From contig JARBJD010000106.1 of assembly GCA_033064195.1 (NCBI GenBank), positions 1-64,000 on the forward strand: DNA of 64,000 nt, in the 5' to 3' direction. The stretch's first letter is position 1. Each line of letters begins with the position of its first letter. Of the stretch, positions 53,920 to 64,000 are shown in pieces. Below the pieces are notes generated by a model. That model made no database searches and was not told where the DNA came from. It saw only the letters and a list, made by a program, of their open reading frames with translations. This DNA is from Blattamonas nauphoetae. Its lineage: Eukaryota; Preaxostyla; Oxymonadida. A program made the position numbers and the translations under genes.

Positions 53920-54083
53920 GATAACTTCCACTTCATAGCAAAGTCTCGATAGTTGCGAGAGACTAGCTGTAGTACTGATTGGGATTCGTTGAGAAAAAAA
54001 TGATTCTGGGTTTGCCATTCTGGAAAAACGCTCTGTAAGGGTTCGATCAAGTTTCTCGATGAAAGTGGAGATGTCTTTATCAG
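53920..54083 (-). pseudogene. ARM-like gene, separated N-terminal exon part
   Basis: Minus strand DISTFIEKLDRTLTERFSRM, then SLSQLSRLCYEVEVI, breaks exactly at the target duplication; ACERQTKANIVIF continues at 51391. The upstream end runs into the start of SPRY-like copy F on the other strand (about 54083), so the original 5' end is lost or overlaps. Confidence 0.55.
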
Positions 54084-54825
54084 TGAAAGGAGATGTACTT
54101 TCATCCAGTCAGTGTTTTTCGTCTTCACTTATTCACCTTGCTCCAACTCCTCTCATCACACTTCCACCGATGGATTTCACCGATCCATCGTATTTCTCGA
54201 TCATGCATACCACCATTGTTCACGCAATTGATGATTCGAATGATGAATCTCCTTATTATTGGAGATCTGCTCTTCTTTCCGACCCATTCAATTCTGGAAT
54301 GATCTCAATCACGATCACGATTCTCTCAAAGCGAGGTCTGCTTAGTACCTCTTCATAATTTGATCAGATGCATATATTGCCGTTGGTTTGATGGATTACT
54401 CATCTGGACTTCCCAAACTCGGTGTGTACCTTGGGGATTATGTCAACAGTCAGTTTTCTCTCTTCTCATCTTCTCAGAGTCTGTCGGTCTCAACGAATAT
54501 GGGCAAATCAAGTTCAACACTATATCATCCCGTTCATCTGAACGTTGCCACTCTCGTCTGGAGGATGGAGATTGTATCCGAATGGAAGTTGATCTTCACT
54601 CAACACCTCGAACACTGCAATTCTTTGTGAATGGTGAGGCTGGTTTGTGTTATGTGTCAGGAATCCCTTCATCAGTGCGAATTGGAGTCTACTTCTCTCT
54701 TCTCTCATTTTTCTCTTTTTCAGTTCTCTGTCGCTGGAAAAGGAATATCGTTCCGAATTGACAACATTTCTCGCCTCTCCCAACCAACTCCACTCTCAAA
54801 AAGGACGAGAGAATTCAGATGGTGA
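54059..54825 (+). CDS. SPRY-like protein, family copy F
   Basis: ATG 54059 (MKVEMSLSVKGDVLSSS). Intron 1 is 32 nt (GTCTGC start), intron 2 is 29 nt, and intron 3 starts GTCTAC after VRIG. The joined frame reads RDAYIAVGLMDYSSGLPKLG, SVGLNEYGQIKFNT, DGDCIRMEVDLHSTPRTLQF, FVNGEAG, SFRIDNISRLSQPTP, ending at TGA 54823-54825. The C-terminus (REFRW) matches copy A (KEVRW), and both share the 3' flank. The 5' end overlaps the opposite-strand ARM-like exon, so the copy appears to have landed on that gene. Confidence 0.65.
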
Positions 54826-55161
54826 GGGTGGACGGCCGCAGCACCACGATCATTCCACCGCTCCAAAATCAACACTCGAGATCCTCTCTCCTCTTGCAAG
54901 AGTATCAGAAATGAGAGCAGGACGGGAAAATGACATTCCGCACCGAAAAGGAATGCATCTGTTTGCCAAAACAATGCAGTCATTCTCGAACAGGCGATGA
55001 CCCCCAAAGACGTGGAATCCTCTCGCCTGCGAACAAAGGAGGCCACAGACAGATGCTGAATCAGACCCGTTTCAGAGCGAGCAAGTCTTTTCAATTGTCC
55101 ATCGAATGAAAGATTGGTTTGAAGAAAGAAAAAGAAGAGCTTGGAAGGATTATGACATCAG
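54826..55161 (+). repeat. 3' flank duplicated with the SPRY-like gene (copy F side)
   Basis: Reverse-complement partner of 8760-9107. It contains CTCCTCTTGCAAGAG, CGTGGAATCCTCTCGCCTGC and AGAGCTTGGAAGGATTATGA. It ends near 55161, where similarity to the 8.7-kb region stops. Confidence 0.7.
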
Positions 55162-56466
55162 GCGAAGTGAGAAAGGATTGGAACAACAGCACAAATGGAA
55201 GAAATGCAAGAGCATCCTCTTCATGACAGACACAATGAGGAAGAACAGCAACAAAAAGCACAATCAACCACCTCCAGCGATTTGAGACTTACACGTGTTT
55301 TGTCTGTGATCGGCTCCAAAGACGGAAGAAGAACCCGAAATGGCAAACGGGATTGGGACTTGCCGCATGTCTTTGCCCAGTTCACGACGAACACAACAGA
55401 TGTCTCCAACCGTCGCCCGAAGCCATTCGAAACTTTGATGTCTTTTTTTGAAGACAGAAACAGAAGACATCGAAGGATATTTGACTATTTCAGTTGAGAT
55501 AAGTGTCTCGCGTCTCTTCTTGGACTCTCTCGTGAAGAACGAACCTCTTCAATCAAATGCTGGTTCATCCCGTACAAACATTTTGCAGCTCCATTCATCC
55601 ATTCACACACCATTGAACCGTTCTTGATGCTCGGCTGACGATGGCCAGACATTGGAATGGTGGGAACGAGAGTGACTCGAATGTGAGCAGGAATTGGATG
55701 AATTGCGAGCAGTGTCTGTTCATGCAGACCATTCAGTGGAGGATCTTGATGCGGCTGAAGCAGAAATTTCAAGTGGATTGGCAATGCTCACCAAAAAACT
55801 GACTCGGCACAAGAAGCCAGAAGAAGAACACTCTACCCGCCATGCCAACGTCGATATTGACAAGCAATGAACATTAGGAACGAACTTCGAACAATTCTTG
55901 CAGAAGGTGTGCAGAAGGAGCTTTCCTTAGAAGTTTGGGAACAGCACTCTGAAAGGGCTCCAGAAACAGAGAATGTGGAAGTCAAGACTGAAGTGGACAA
56001 AGAATTGTGAGCAGAAAACATGTTGCATGTGAGGACATTCTTCAGAAATGGGAATATTGCAGACAGACCGCGATGAACGAGGAACGAGTCTGACTCACCG
56101 ATTCTGCGACATCTGCAGGAAGTGACAAAGACCAAACGACAGACACATTTGGAGAACACCAAAACAACAAAGTGAGACATCCTCGCAGGTGGATGAAGAA
56201 GAGGTGAGACTGCACACGACGAAACAAGACAGATGGCGGAAACGGACTGATCTTGTGAAGAAGTCACGCCTCATCGAAGCACAGCCGCATCACACTCTCC
56301 ATGTGGTGCTTCACGGTGGAACAGGCACTTGTGGAGTGGAACAGGTGAAAGAATGAAAACGACAAAAGAATGTAAAGAAGCTTACATATTCGTTCGTTTC
56401 TCTTGTATGTGGCAAATACCTCGTCCTTTTGTTTCTATTTCACGATTTGGATGGAAATAATGCATT
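55162..56466. other. coding-like debris, no supported gene
   Basis: Several frames have coding texture: plus-strand 55195-55497 (ATG, 100 codons, RRTRNGKRDWDLPHVFAQF); plus-strand EDLDAAEAEISSGLAMLTKK near 55740 followed in another frame by NIRNELRTILAEGVQKELSL; and minus-strand HPIPAHIRVTLVPTIPMSGH near 55700. None joins into a gene with splice sites I trust. It is probably decayed genic sequence. Confidence 0.35.
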
Positions 56467-56684
56467 CAGGGTGGCCCAAAACTTTGAAAAGAAAAGGGGC
56501 CGATCGCGACTCAGACTTGCTTGTGGTCACTAAAACAGGGATTTTTCGCCAATGATGTTGAGGTGAGATAATATGATGAGAATGCCAGTTACATTGCGAA
56601 AAAAAGAAATCATGATAAAGCGTCGAATCTGTCAAATCGTTGGTTGATCGGCCCTTTATATTTTCAGACTTTTGGGCCACCCTG
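56467..56684. mobile_element. mariner-type MITE
   Basis: A 218-bp non-coding element with terminal inverted repeats of about 39 bp beginning CAGGGTGGCCCAAAA; the arms also share TGAAAA and GGGCCGATC further in. The CAGGGTGGCCCA end is characteristic of Tc1/mariner elements. The flanking dinucleotides read TT on both sides, not the expected TA, so the exact end or target is uncertain. It lies about 200 bp upstream of SPRY-like copy G. Confidence 0.75.
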
Positions 56685-56889
56685 TTCTTAACGAAATTAT
56701 TCGTGACAAACTGTCCACATGTCTTGCTCAACGTCTGCGGGATCGTGGGACTGAGAAAAGCTTGCGGAGATCATGATAGTCAGGAAGTCATTCAGAAACA
56801 ATCGAATCCATTGAACACAGTTTTTCCCTCATCGAAATCTCAAATTAAGGGCAGGATCAAGTTCTCCATTGATTTTCGATCTTCAATCT

Positions 56890-57632
56890 ATGGAGGGACT
56901 TGAGACTTTGTCCAATCGCATTTTGACATCTTCAAAACGTTACTATGCTCCAACTCCCCTCCAAACACTTCCATCACTCGATTTCACAAATCCCTCAAAT
57001 TACTCCCTCGATCGCACGACGATCACCGGAACGGATCATGGTCACAATAAAGATGGATCTTCTCCTTGGAGCTCTGTTCTTCTTTCCGACACCTACACGT
57101 CTGGAGTAGTCTCAGTTACAATCACGATTCTCTCGAATCGATGTGTGCTTGATTCCTCCTCATTGCTTGATCAGATGGAGCTCTTCGTTTTGGTTTGATG
57201 GACTCCAACAATCCAATTCCTGAAATTGATGAAGTCCTTGGAGCAGGGGTCAAAAGTCTGTTTTTCTCTCTTCTCATCTTCTCAGACTCAATCAGTCTGG
57301 ACACATCTGGTCATCTCAATATCAACACACCATCATCCCGTTCATTTCTACCTAGCCATTTTCGTCTGAAAGAAGGAGTTTGTGTCCGAATGGAAGTTGA
57401 TCTTGACTCAACACCTCGAAAAGTTCAGTTCTTTGTGAATGGCGAGGCTGGAAGGCGTTACGTGTCAGGAATCCCTTCATCAGTACGAATTGGAGTCTGA
57501 TTCTCTTTTCTCTCTATTTCTCTCGATTTTCAGTTTTCTGTCTGGAGAGAAGGAATATCATTCCGAATTGACAACATCTCTCGCCTCTCCCAACCAACAC
57601 CAATCTCAAAAGAGATGGTGGAAGTGAAATAG
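56890..57632 (+). CDS. SPRY-like protein, family copy G
   Basis: ATG 56890 (MEGLETLSNRILTSSKRYYA). Introns are 57143-57174 (32 nt), 57256-57285 (30 nt) and 57495-57533 (39 nt, GTCTGA start). The spliced frame reads SNRYGALRFGLMDSNNPIPE, SISLDTSGHLNINT, VRMEVDLDSTPRKVQF, FVNGEAG, SFRIDNISRLSQPTP, ending at TAG 57630-57632. It is fully intact by the family landmarks and is the clearest template for the intron positions. The first 20 residues are unlike the other copies, so the start is less certain than the rest. Confidence 0.65.
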
Positions 57633-58011
57633 TAGTCACAAAATCCATTCCCACCATGGTTGGGTGCCTTCTGAAGACATCAAGATCACCAACAGAATCC
57701 GAAGCAACTCTTTGCCCAGATTCTCTCCAAACTGATCCTGTTAGTTTCATCATTATTCATTTCAGAGATTACTTTGTGATTGGTAGTGTTTTAACCGACT
57801 GTTTTCGTGAAGAGCGCTTCAGCAAAAAAATGGGTTCATCAATCAAGATGATTCTCATTCACAATCCAAACAATCGACCAGCCATTGAACATGATTGGGA
57901 TGTCAGGAACAGAGACATTTGGGGCGAACAAGGGAGTGATCATATCGAGAATTATGATTGAGCCAACAAAGAGCGAAGACGACGAGCGGAATCATGTTCA
58001 ATCATCCGTGA
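57633..58011. other. no supported gene
   Basis: Short frames only; may hold the 3' end of the minus-strand ARM-like gene. Confidence 0.35.
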
Positions 58012-59362
58012 TTTGGAGTGTCCGGAACAGCCCTTTCTCCCGCCAACAAGAACACAATTCGCAATCAGCATGAGCTCTCTCTCCACGCATTCCTCGTCGA
58101 TGCCCTGTGCGATCACATATCGAAAGAGAATGTCAACAAGCCCAGATTTCAGGAGTCTCGGGAGGGAAGCGTCTGTCCATGTTAGAAATCTGATTCACAA
58201 TGCGAGCAACTGGCTGTGTGAGGTGTGGGACTCCCGTGGAGAGCAGAGTCGATAAGACGGAGAAGAATGTCTAGTGTGGCTTTTGGGGTTGAGGATGAAT
58301 TGAACGGAAGACAAGATCGGTCCGATCACGTGAACGTTCAATCACTTCCACAATCCCATCCACGCAGCTTTGCGCAACTCTGATTGCGTCTTCTTTCACT
58401 GTCGTTCGGGAGTCCATCCACGAGAGTTCCACGGCTGGGTTCTGCCTCGTCAGACGGTCTTCTCATTCGACAGATTCGAGGAAGAACGAGGAATAATCCC
58501 CAAACAGACGAAGCATCTCATAGTCAGTCAAGAACCATCTCATGCTGTTGTTTCTCTCAAAAGACAGCAGTCAAACAGTTGCAAGAGGTCGCCAAACACG
58601 TCACTGGTCGCAGAGATTTGCGAAATGAGAGTTAAAACGTCGAGGAAGTCCGATGCATCTGCCCCACGAATGTGAGGATCTGAGTAAAGCTGAATTGCGC
58701 TGCCCGATCCATTCGTCCACAACAACTGGATCTGCCCAGGTTGTGTGCGGAGTCGGCTGAGATGGTCGCCGAAGAGTTCTGTGACGAGTGTCATCATTTG
58801 AACCGATCGCGTGTTCCCATCGATCCGGACGACCAGAATCTTCTGGCTCATCGTCCTCGCGAAATCATCATTTGATATCATTGTGTGCAGAGTTCTAAGA
58901 ACAAGCAAAACGATGTCGGTCGAACTGTGCCGAAGAAGAGGTCCAAGAAAGAGGACGAAGTGTTTCGTCAGTTTCAAATGGTCACTCCCTTCCACCAGAA
59001 GGACCAGAGTCTTCAGGCAGAGTTCAGTTGACTTGTCCCGCGATGATTCTCCAAAGAAGGCGATGTCGTCTCGAATGGAGAGGTGTTTATGATGGAGTGG
59101 GAGGGTGTTCTGAAGCAAGTTGGAAATTGAGTGGAGAAGTGTGGTTCCGAGCTGAGATCTGAACATTTCGATGTTGTCGACTCCAAGATTGATCAAAGTC
59201 TTGAGAATATGATTGTATGAAGAAAGAGGAAGAATTCAACCAGTTCTGTTGTCTCAGTCTCACTTTTTAGCAAAAGTTCGACCAGATCATCAGAAATCAG
59301 TGATGTCAACGATTGAGTGGCTCCTTCCGAACATAGATACGCTGATTGAAGTCAATTTCGAA
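58012..59362 (-). CDS. second ARM/HEAT-like gene, multi-exon or damaged
   Basis: Minus-strand pieces in order: SLTSLISDDLVELLLK (59340-59265), a 219-codon frame 59196-58540 (MFRSQLGTTLLHSISNLLQN, LCLKTLVLLVEGSDHLKLTK, VLLVLRTLHTMISNDDFART, SDFLDVLTLISQIS), then EDAIRVAQSCVDGIVEVIER (about 58390) and FSVLSTLLSTGVPHLTQPVA with RIVNQISNMDRRFPPET (about 58200). The helical Leu-rich repeats resemble those of the disrupted ARM-like gene at 50-54 kb. Frames change at about 58540 and 58290, and introns are only partly identified. Likely a scaffold; the partner is unknown. Confidence 0.45.
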
Positions 59363-59919
59363 GAAAAGACAGACATATCCCCCAGATCAGCATAAAATCT
59401 GGTTTCTGACAAAATAAAGGAATGAGAAAGCAAGCATTCGGATCTTCGTTCATCAGCTGACTTTACAGTGACACGAGTGTTTCTATCCCATTCAATTCAA
59501 CAAACACTGAGCAGAAACCAGCAAGATGCGTCATAGATGAAAGCATTGCGAAAGATCGACTGAGTTGGCCCAATGTTTCCGTGTTCATGGCTATCAGAAT
59601 GACATTGATCGTTGAAGCCAGCTGGGAGTCTTATAATGCAACAAGAAGATTGAACCTCTGTACTATCCGTCTAAAAGGTGTGAATGGATGTGTCTTGGGC
59701 GAGATAATTGTCAAGTTCTTGTCCAATTTTGAATTGCTTCGAGCGACGAAGAGAAATCTTTGTCGACAATTCTGGCTTCTCATCAGTGTTTTCATCATTA
59801 GATAATATGGTTTCACGAGATAATAATCGACATTTGTCACCGTTTAGTTGGAATATCTCAAAACAATGGATCCGATCTTTGTGTTGAAATCATTCTTCTG
59901 AAGAAACATCCAATTGAAA
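59363..59919. other. intergenic, nothing recognised
   Basis: AT-rich gap with short frames; the upstream region of both the minus-strand ARM-like gene and the plus-strand NTPase gene, which diverge here. Confidence 0.4.
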
Positions 59920-62900
59920 ATGGACGTAGATATATCATCTCCAGCAGCGGTAGATGCACCGACACAACAAGACAGCATCCAGGACATGGTATTTGTGCTG
60001 TTTCAGACGCCTGAAGACTCTGAAACACCCATCCAAATATTCCTCCCTTTTGATCGCCATGTTCCAGTTTATGTTGCCAAGCAACATTTTCAGATGCAGT
60101 TCGCCGCCCAATATACGATTGAACATGCCCAGTCGATTGAGTGGCATCCTGTATCAGTTCATGATTTAAACAACGACGAACGGGTGACTCTCTCTGAAAT
60201 TGACGAATCAATGAGCCTGGAGGATCTCAGGCAGACTCAAAACACTCCTGATGGACGTGATCACTCTTCGTTGCTGGTGATTATGACCTTCTCGTCGACT
60301 GTTCTTGAAGACCCTCGATATCAACATTCTCAGCCTGTCTCTGACTTTCACGGTGTCAGATGCGATTTTGATTTGTACAAGGCCCTCCCAACGATCGCAC
60401 GGAACGTCATTGTGGCGATTGATTCGTCGATTGGCCCTTTGAGCCAAAGTGAGTTCCCGAACTACAACAAGCGACCCGACGAAATCATGCCTCTGGACAC
60501 GTCCAAGTTCATGATGAAGACAGTTGAGAGTTATTGGAATCAGGAAAATCTGGAATATCCTTTGAAAGACATCCTGTTTCGGCCGTCGTGGTTCTCTCTC
60601 CTCAGCCATATTTTGTTCAATTCGTGGAACTTTGTTCGAAAGCCCATCGGTCAGAGACTTCGGCCGATGGCTCATGTTGTGACGGGGTCATCTGGAGTGG
60701 GAAAATCAGTGCTTCGATTTCCCGCGATCACGCTTGCTCTGAGCCTTGGAGCAATTGTTTGCATCTTTTGATTTGTTGATGTTTTTAGGAAGTATGTACA
60801 GCCAAAACAGATGAATACCCTCTGAGATTTGTCCGAAAGACGAGCGAAAACACGTCCCGATCAACCCCAGTTCCTCCCGCCAAGAAGCCGACAATGCGTG
60901 TCGCTCACGTAAACAAGCCTCCACGAGATGTCCCCATCACGCCAACAACATACAAATACGAAGTCTTCATCTCCAAAACAAAAGCCGATAAAGTGTATAA
61001 CCACACCATTTTCGACAAAGAAGACATCGCACGACGAGTAGAGGACCCCAACAATCCGGGGGAAGTGAAATACACGCATCTGAGGGGACAAAACTCCATC
61101 AAGCTGGGGGAAGTGGAAGTGCCAAGCATCCACCACTTCCCTCATTTTCTGCGTCTGTTTGTTGATCGTCGTGACCAAGTTCGCAACCCTCTTGAAGGAA
61201 AGACGTGGCACATTGTCGACGAGTATGATTTCTTCTCCTCTGAATTGCTCCTGTTGCTTATCTAGTCTCATCATGAGTTCAGACGATTTGAAGAGATCCC
61301 ATCACTACATCTTTCTGACCACACCGAACCGGGCAAGCTGGAAACAAGTTGCCTCTCTCGTGAATCAGTCGCTGATGTCGCTTGCCCTTTATGTGTTACC
61401 GAAATTCACATTGGCAGAGGAAGTGAACATGCTGAATGCCCTTCCACACCAGTCAGATCCATTGACCCAATCCCGCCTTGAAAGACTGAAGCAAATCGTC
61501 GAAACTGACGGCTTCACTCCTCTGAGCATTCTGCCTGACTTAAGACAGAGTCCTACACTAGAAGAGCGAGCAAAGGAAGTGATTGCGAGCGGAGATGTGA
61601 TTGGGCAGTCGATCCACCGCAATCTGATTGTTCTGGACAGCCCGCAAGCCGACCCGCACAACTTCACAACAACCTACGCATCGCCGCCTGCTGAAGAGAT
61701 CGTTGCAGAGAAGTGGACGACGAAGCTTGCAGTGCAGCACAAAATCCTCGACGATCCTGCACATCGTTGTTCATCCGCTGAACTCACCGACCTCATGATT
61801 CCCTCTCTCTTCCAACGGCTGACCAATAGTGCTGTTCGTCAGGGAGCTCACTTTTCGAAAATGAAGATCAGAGGAGAAGTCGTCGTCCGCGAGGATGGGA
61901 AGTCGTTCTCGTTTCCTCCGACTCCAACACGAAGTGGAGTGGACTCGAGCGGGACATGCGACACACTGCACGCCTTCCTTCCCGACATGGCATTGTTCAG
62001 ATGTTCAGAAGAGAACCGATTCGACGATGACATGTGGGGCCGATTCTTCGTCAAGCCGATGATTGCGAAGCCTTTCAAGAGTGGACCAGTTGAGGAGAAG
62101 AAAGGGAAGTTTGTCTTCAAGAAGACAGAAACACAGAATCCGCTTGATGTCGGACGAATCACTCCGATGGACAGTGTGACTCCATCGGAAGAACAAACAA
62201 CGGATCAGCACGAACAGCCACCCACCCAAGCGTGCTCTCCAGCTGAGCTCCACTTCTTCACCTTCCACCTCGTCCCACACAGCTTGTACAACGCAGGCTT
62301 CGAGTCGATTCTGCTGTTCTTCCGAGTGGACTCCACAAACAAGATCGACTCGCTGGGCGTGCATTTCCTGAAGTCGTCGATTGGAGATGAGGCGGAGATC
62401 GATGCAGTTGGAGCAAATGCGATGATGGCGTGGCTGGTTCTGCTGATGGATTTGTACGAACTTCGAGCAGACCAGATCTTCCCGCACTTCGTGTTTGTGG
62501 TGTCGGAGCGAGTGTTCGATCGATTTACACCGGAGATAGGAAACATCAAATCGTTCATTCCAGAAGACAACATTGTGACAGCTGCACTGACATCACCAAC
62601 TGGGAATCTGCATGATCTGACAATCGAAGCAGAGGACACACTGTTGCTGGACACGGGAAAGCGACTCCAGCCGAACAACGACCCAATGTGTGTGCGATGT
62701 GGATTCTGTGGGGAAGTTATTGGAGACGAGTTCTTTCATCACAAATGCTGGTACTCGCGAAGCGGATGGACGAATCTGAACTTCCCAAGAGAGCTGCTTG
62801 ATCCAAAAACAAGACATTCGCTCTTCAAGTACCAACCGGAATTGAGAGACAAGATGGTCAAGTTGACAAATGTCGTTGTGTCTGAAGACGACCCAACGTT

Positions 62901-64000
62901 CTTCTACACACAGAAGACACTGGCGGAGAGAGAAGCAGACAGACAATCGGGATCGTCTGACCGACACGCAGACACACACCCAGTTGGACTGCAAGTGAAG
63001 TACCCGTTCCCGACGATGGCTCGACCAAATGCAAGAATGTCGGGGAACCATCTGACATTCGACGTTGTGCGAGTGACGATGGTGTCGCCTGTGGAAGCGC
63101 AGAGACTTGGGCGGAGACTGCTGACCGACAGCTTCGTCTCTGCCGATCAAGCGACGCCGCTGTCGATGTCAGTCACAGTCAACTTGTCTCAGCCACTCCC
63201 TCCCCCATGTCACCTCTACCGCACTCCCTTCTACCAGTCAGAACTCGCTCACAGAGCAGCCAGAATGATCTTTCCTCCTGAATATTCTGATCCAAGCTTT
63301 ATCGAGGAGGCGGAAAAAAAGGCTGATCCTTTCTTTGCTCTCCCGTTAGAGACTGTCATCGATTTTGACGACATTGAACAGACTTCGACTCCACCTCTTG
63401 AGTACTTTGAAAGTTCGGTGCGAGAACGAGAACATGCAGACGAGCAACAGTCCAGACACAGACATGGGCAAGTTGAACCAACAACTTTGGACATTGCAGA
63501 CCCACTTGACACGTGGAACGAGGGAGAGTGGATCGAATTGGAGACAGATGGGAACTCGATCTTTGCCACAGCTGGTTCTTACTATCCTCACAGGGCCCAT
63601 GAGTTTGATGAGCCGTCCCCATTTCTGATTGATTCGAGCAAGTGCCTTGGTCAGACTATGCTTCCATTCGAGAGTGTTGGCGAGTTGCGGGAGAGGATTC
63701 GGCGATCGTTCCCGGCGATTCATCCTTCCATCCTCCGCCCTCCCCCACACACTGCGACTGCACGTCCACAACCAATGATTGAACAATGTATGTTGGTGAT
63801 CCAGCATGAACTAGAGCTGTTCTGGCAGGTACTGAGTCTGCCCAACATGACCGAACCAGATTTCGACTCATCTTTCGGGTTCTCATTCTGCGGACTGCAA
63901 ATGATTCTCCAAAAGTTCGGATTGTTCATCAAGTCCAGCGTCAATTTCCAGCGAGATCTCCGCTTGTTTGCGAAACTGCTGCTCTACAAAGCTTCTGATG
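59920..64000 (+). CDS. RHS/Crinkler-type P-loop NTPase, partial at right edge
   Basis: ATG 59920. Exon 1 59920-60756, intron 60757-60788 (32 nt, phase 0), exon 2 60789-61222, intron 61223-61265 (43 nt), exon 3 61266 to beyond 64000; about 1,335 residues are visible and the third exon has no stop. Residues about 18-130 look like a ubiquitin-like header (DMVFVLFQTPEDSETPIQIF). Walker A GSSGVGKS is at about 256-263, and a Walker B-like WHIVDD is completed by the second splice, followed by IFLTTPN and LYVLPKFTLAEEV, as in retrotransposon-hot-spot and Crinkler NTPases. Downstream, GFESILLFF...GVHFLKSSI...EIDAVGA could be a restriction-nuclease-like domain, then a CxxCGFCG...HHKC zinc-like motif. 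Such proteins are nuclear or effector NTPases linked to mobile DNA. The 3' end is outside the window. Confidence 0.6.

Noticed and set aside
1-64000. CRISPR arrays, tRNA and rRNA genes
   Set aside because: No regularly spaced short repeats, cloverleaf-like stretches or rRNA-like sequence were noticed. A tRNA scan was not possible, so a missed tRNA cannot be excluded.

Overview
The window is eukaryotic nuclear DNA from a protist with very short spliceosomal introns. Many reading frames only join up if GT...AG introns of about 20-60 nt are removed. The gene mix is a giant Ser/Thr-rich beta-helix surface protein, an STE11/MEKK-type kinase, a ciliary CFAP47-like protein, ARM/HEAT-like proteins, an expanded SPRY-like family, a DIRS-type element and an RHS/Crinkler-type NTPase. 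It would fit an anaerobic flagellated metamonad, and an oxymonad such as Blattamonas is my best guess. That is inference from gene content; no rRNA or other marker is present. The standard genetic code fits: long frames are open and end at ordinary stops.

Layout. 0-9 kb is gene-poor: a GA-rich minisatellite, a broken beta-helix gene, one copy of a dispersed repeat, and remnants of a coiled-coil gene and an S41 peptidase. 9-14 kb holds two SPRY-like genes separated by a complete MULE-like transposon (long TIRs, 9-bp target duplication) that carries a piece of a WDR48-like gene. 14-22 kb is the best-preserved host block: a Ser/Pro-rich protein, a multi-pass membrane protein, a MEKK-like kinase, a 459-aa unknown and a coiled-coil/SPRY protein. 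22-29 kb has three more SPRY-like copies, one dead, around a decayed coiled-coil gene, then an endosulfine-like gene. 29-31.5 kb encodes an RRM protein and a Gln/Pro-rich protein. 31.7-42.8 kb is one uninterrupted 3,689-codon gene for a membrane-anchored surface protein with four 852-bp tandem repeats. 43.6-47.2 kb is the CFAP47-like gene.

47.5-57.6 kb is a transposon-disrupted zone. A second copy of the dispersed repeat abuts a 5'-truncated DIRS-type element. That element appears to sit in an ARM-like gene which is also split by a 2.5-kb hAT-like element with a perfect 8-bp target duplication and a captured multi-exon cellular gene. Two further SPRY-like copies and a mariner-type MITE follow. 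58-59.4 kb is a second ARM-like gene. From 59.92 kb to the right edge runs a large RHS/Crinkler-type P-loop NTPase gene, open at the edge.

The main themes are family expansion (seven SPRY-like copies in 48 kb with intron positions conserved), DNA transposons that carry host gene pieces but show no transposase, and one host gene apparently hit twice. All homology statements come from reading motifs by eye; no database search was possible.
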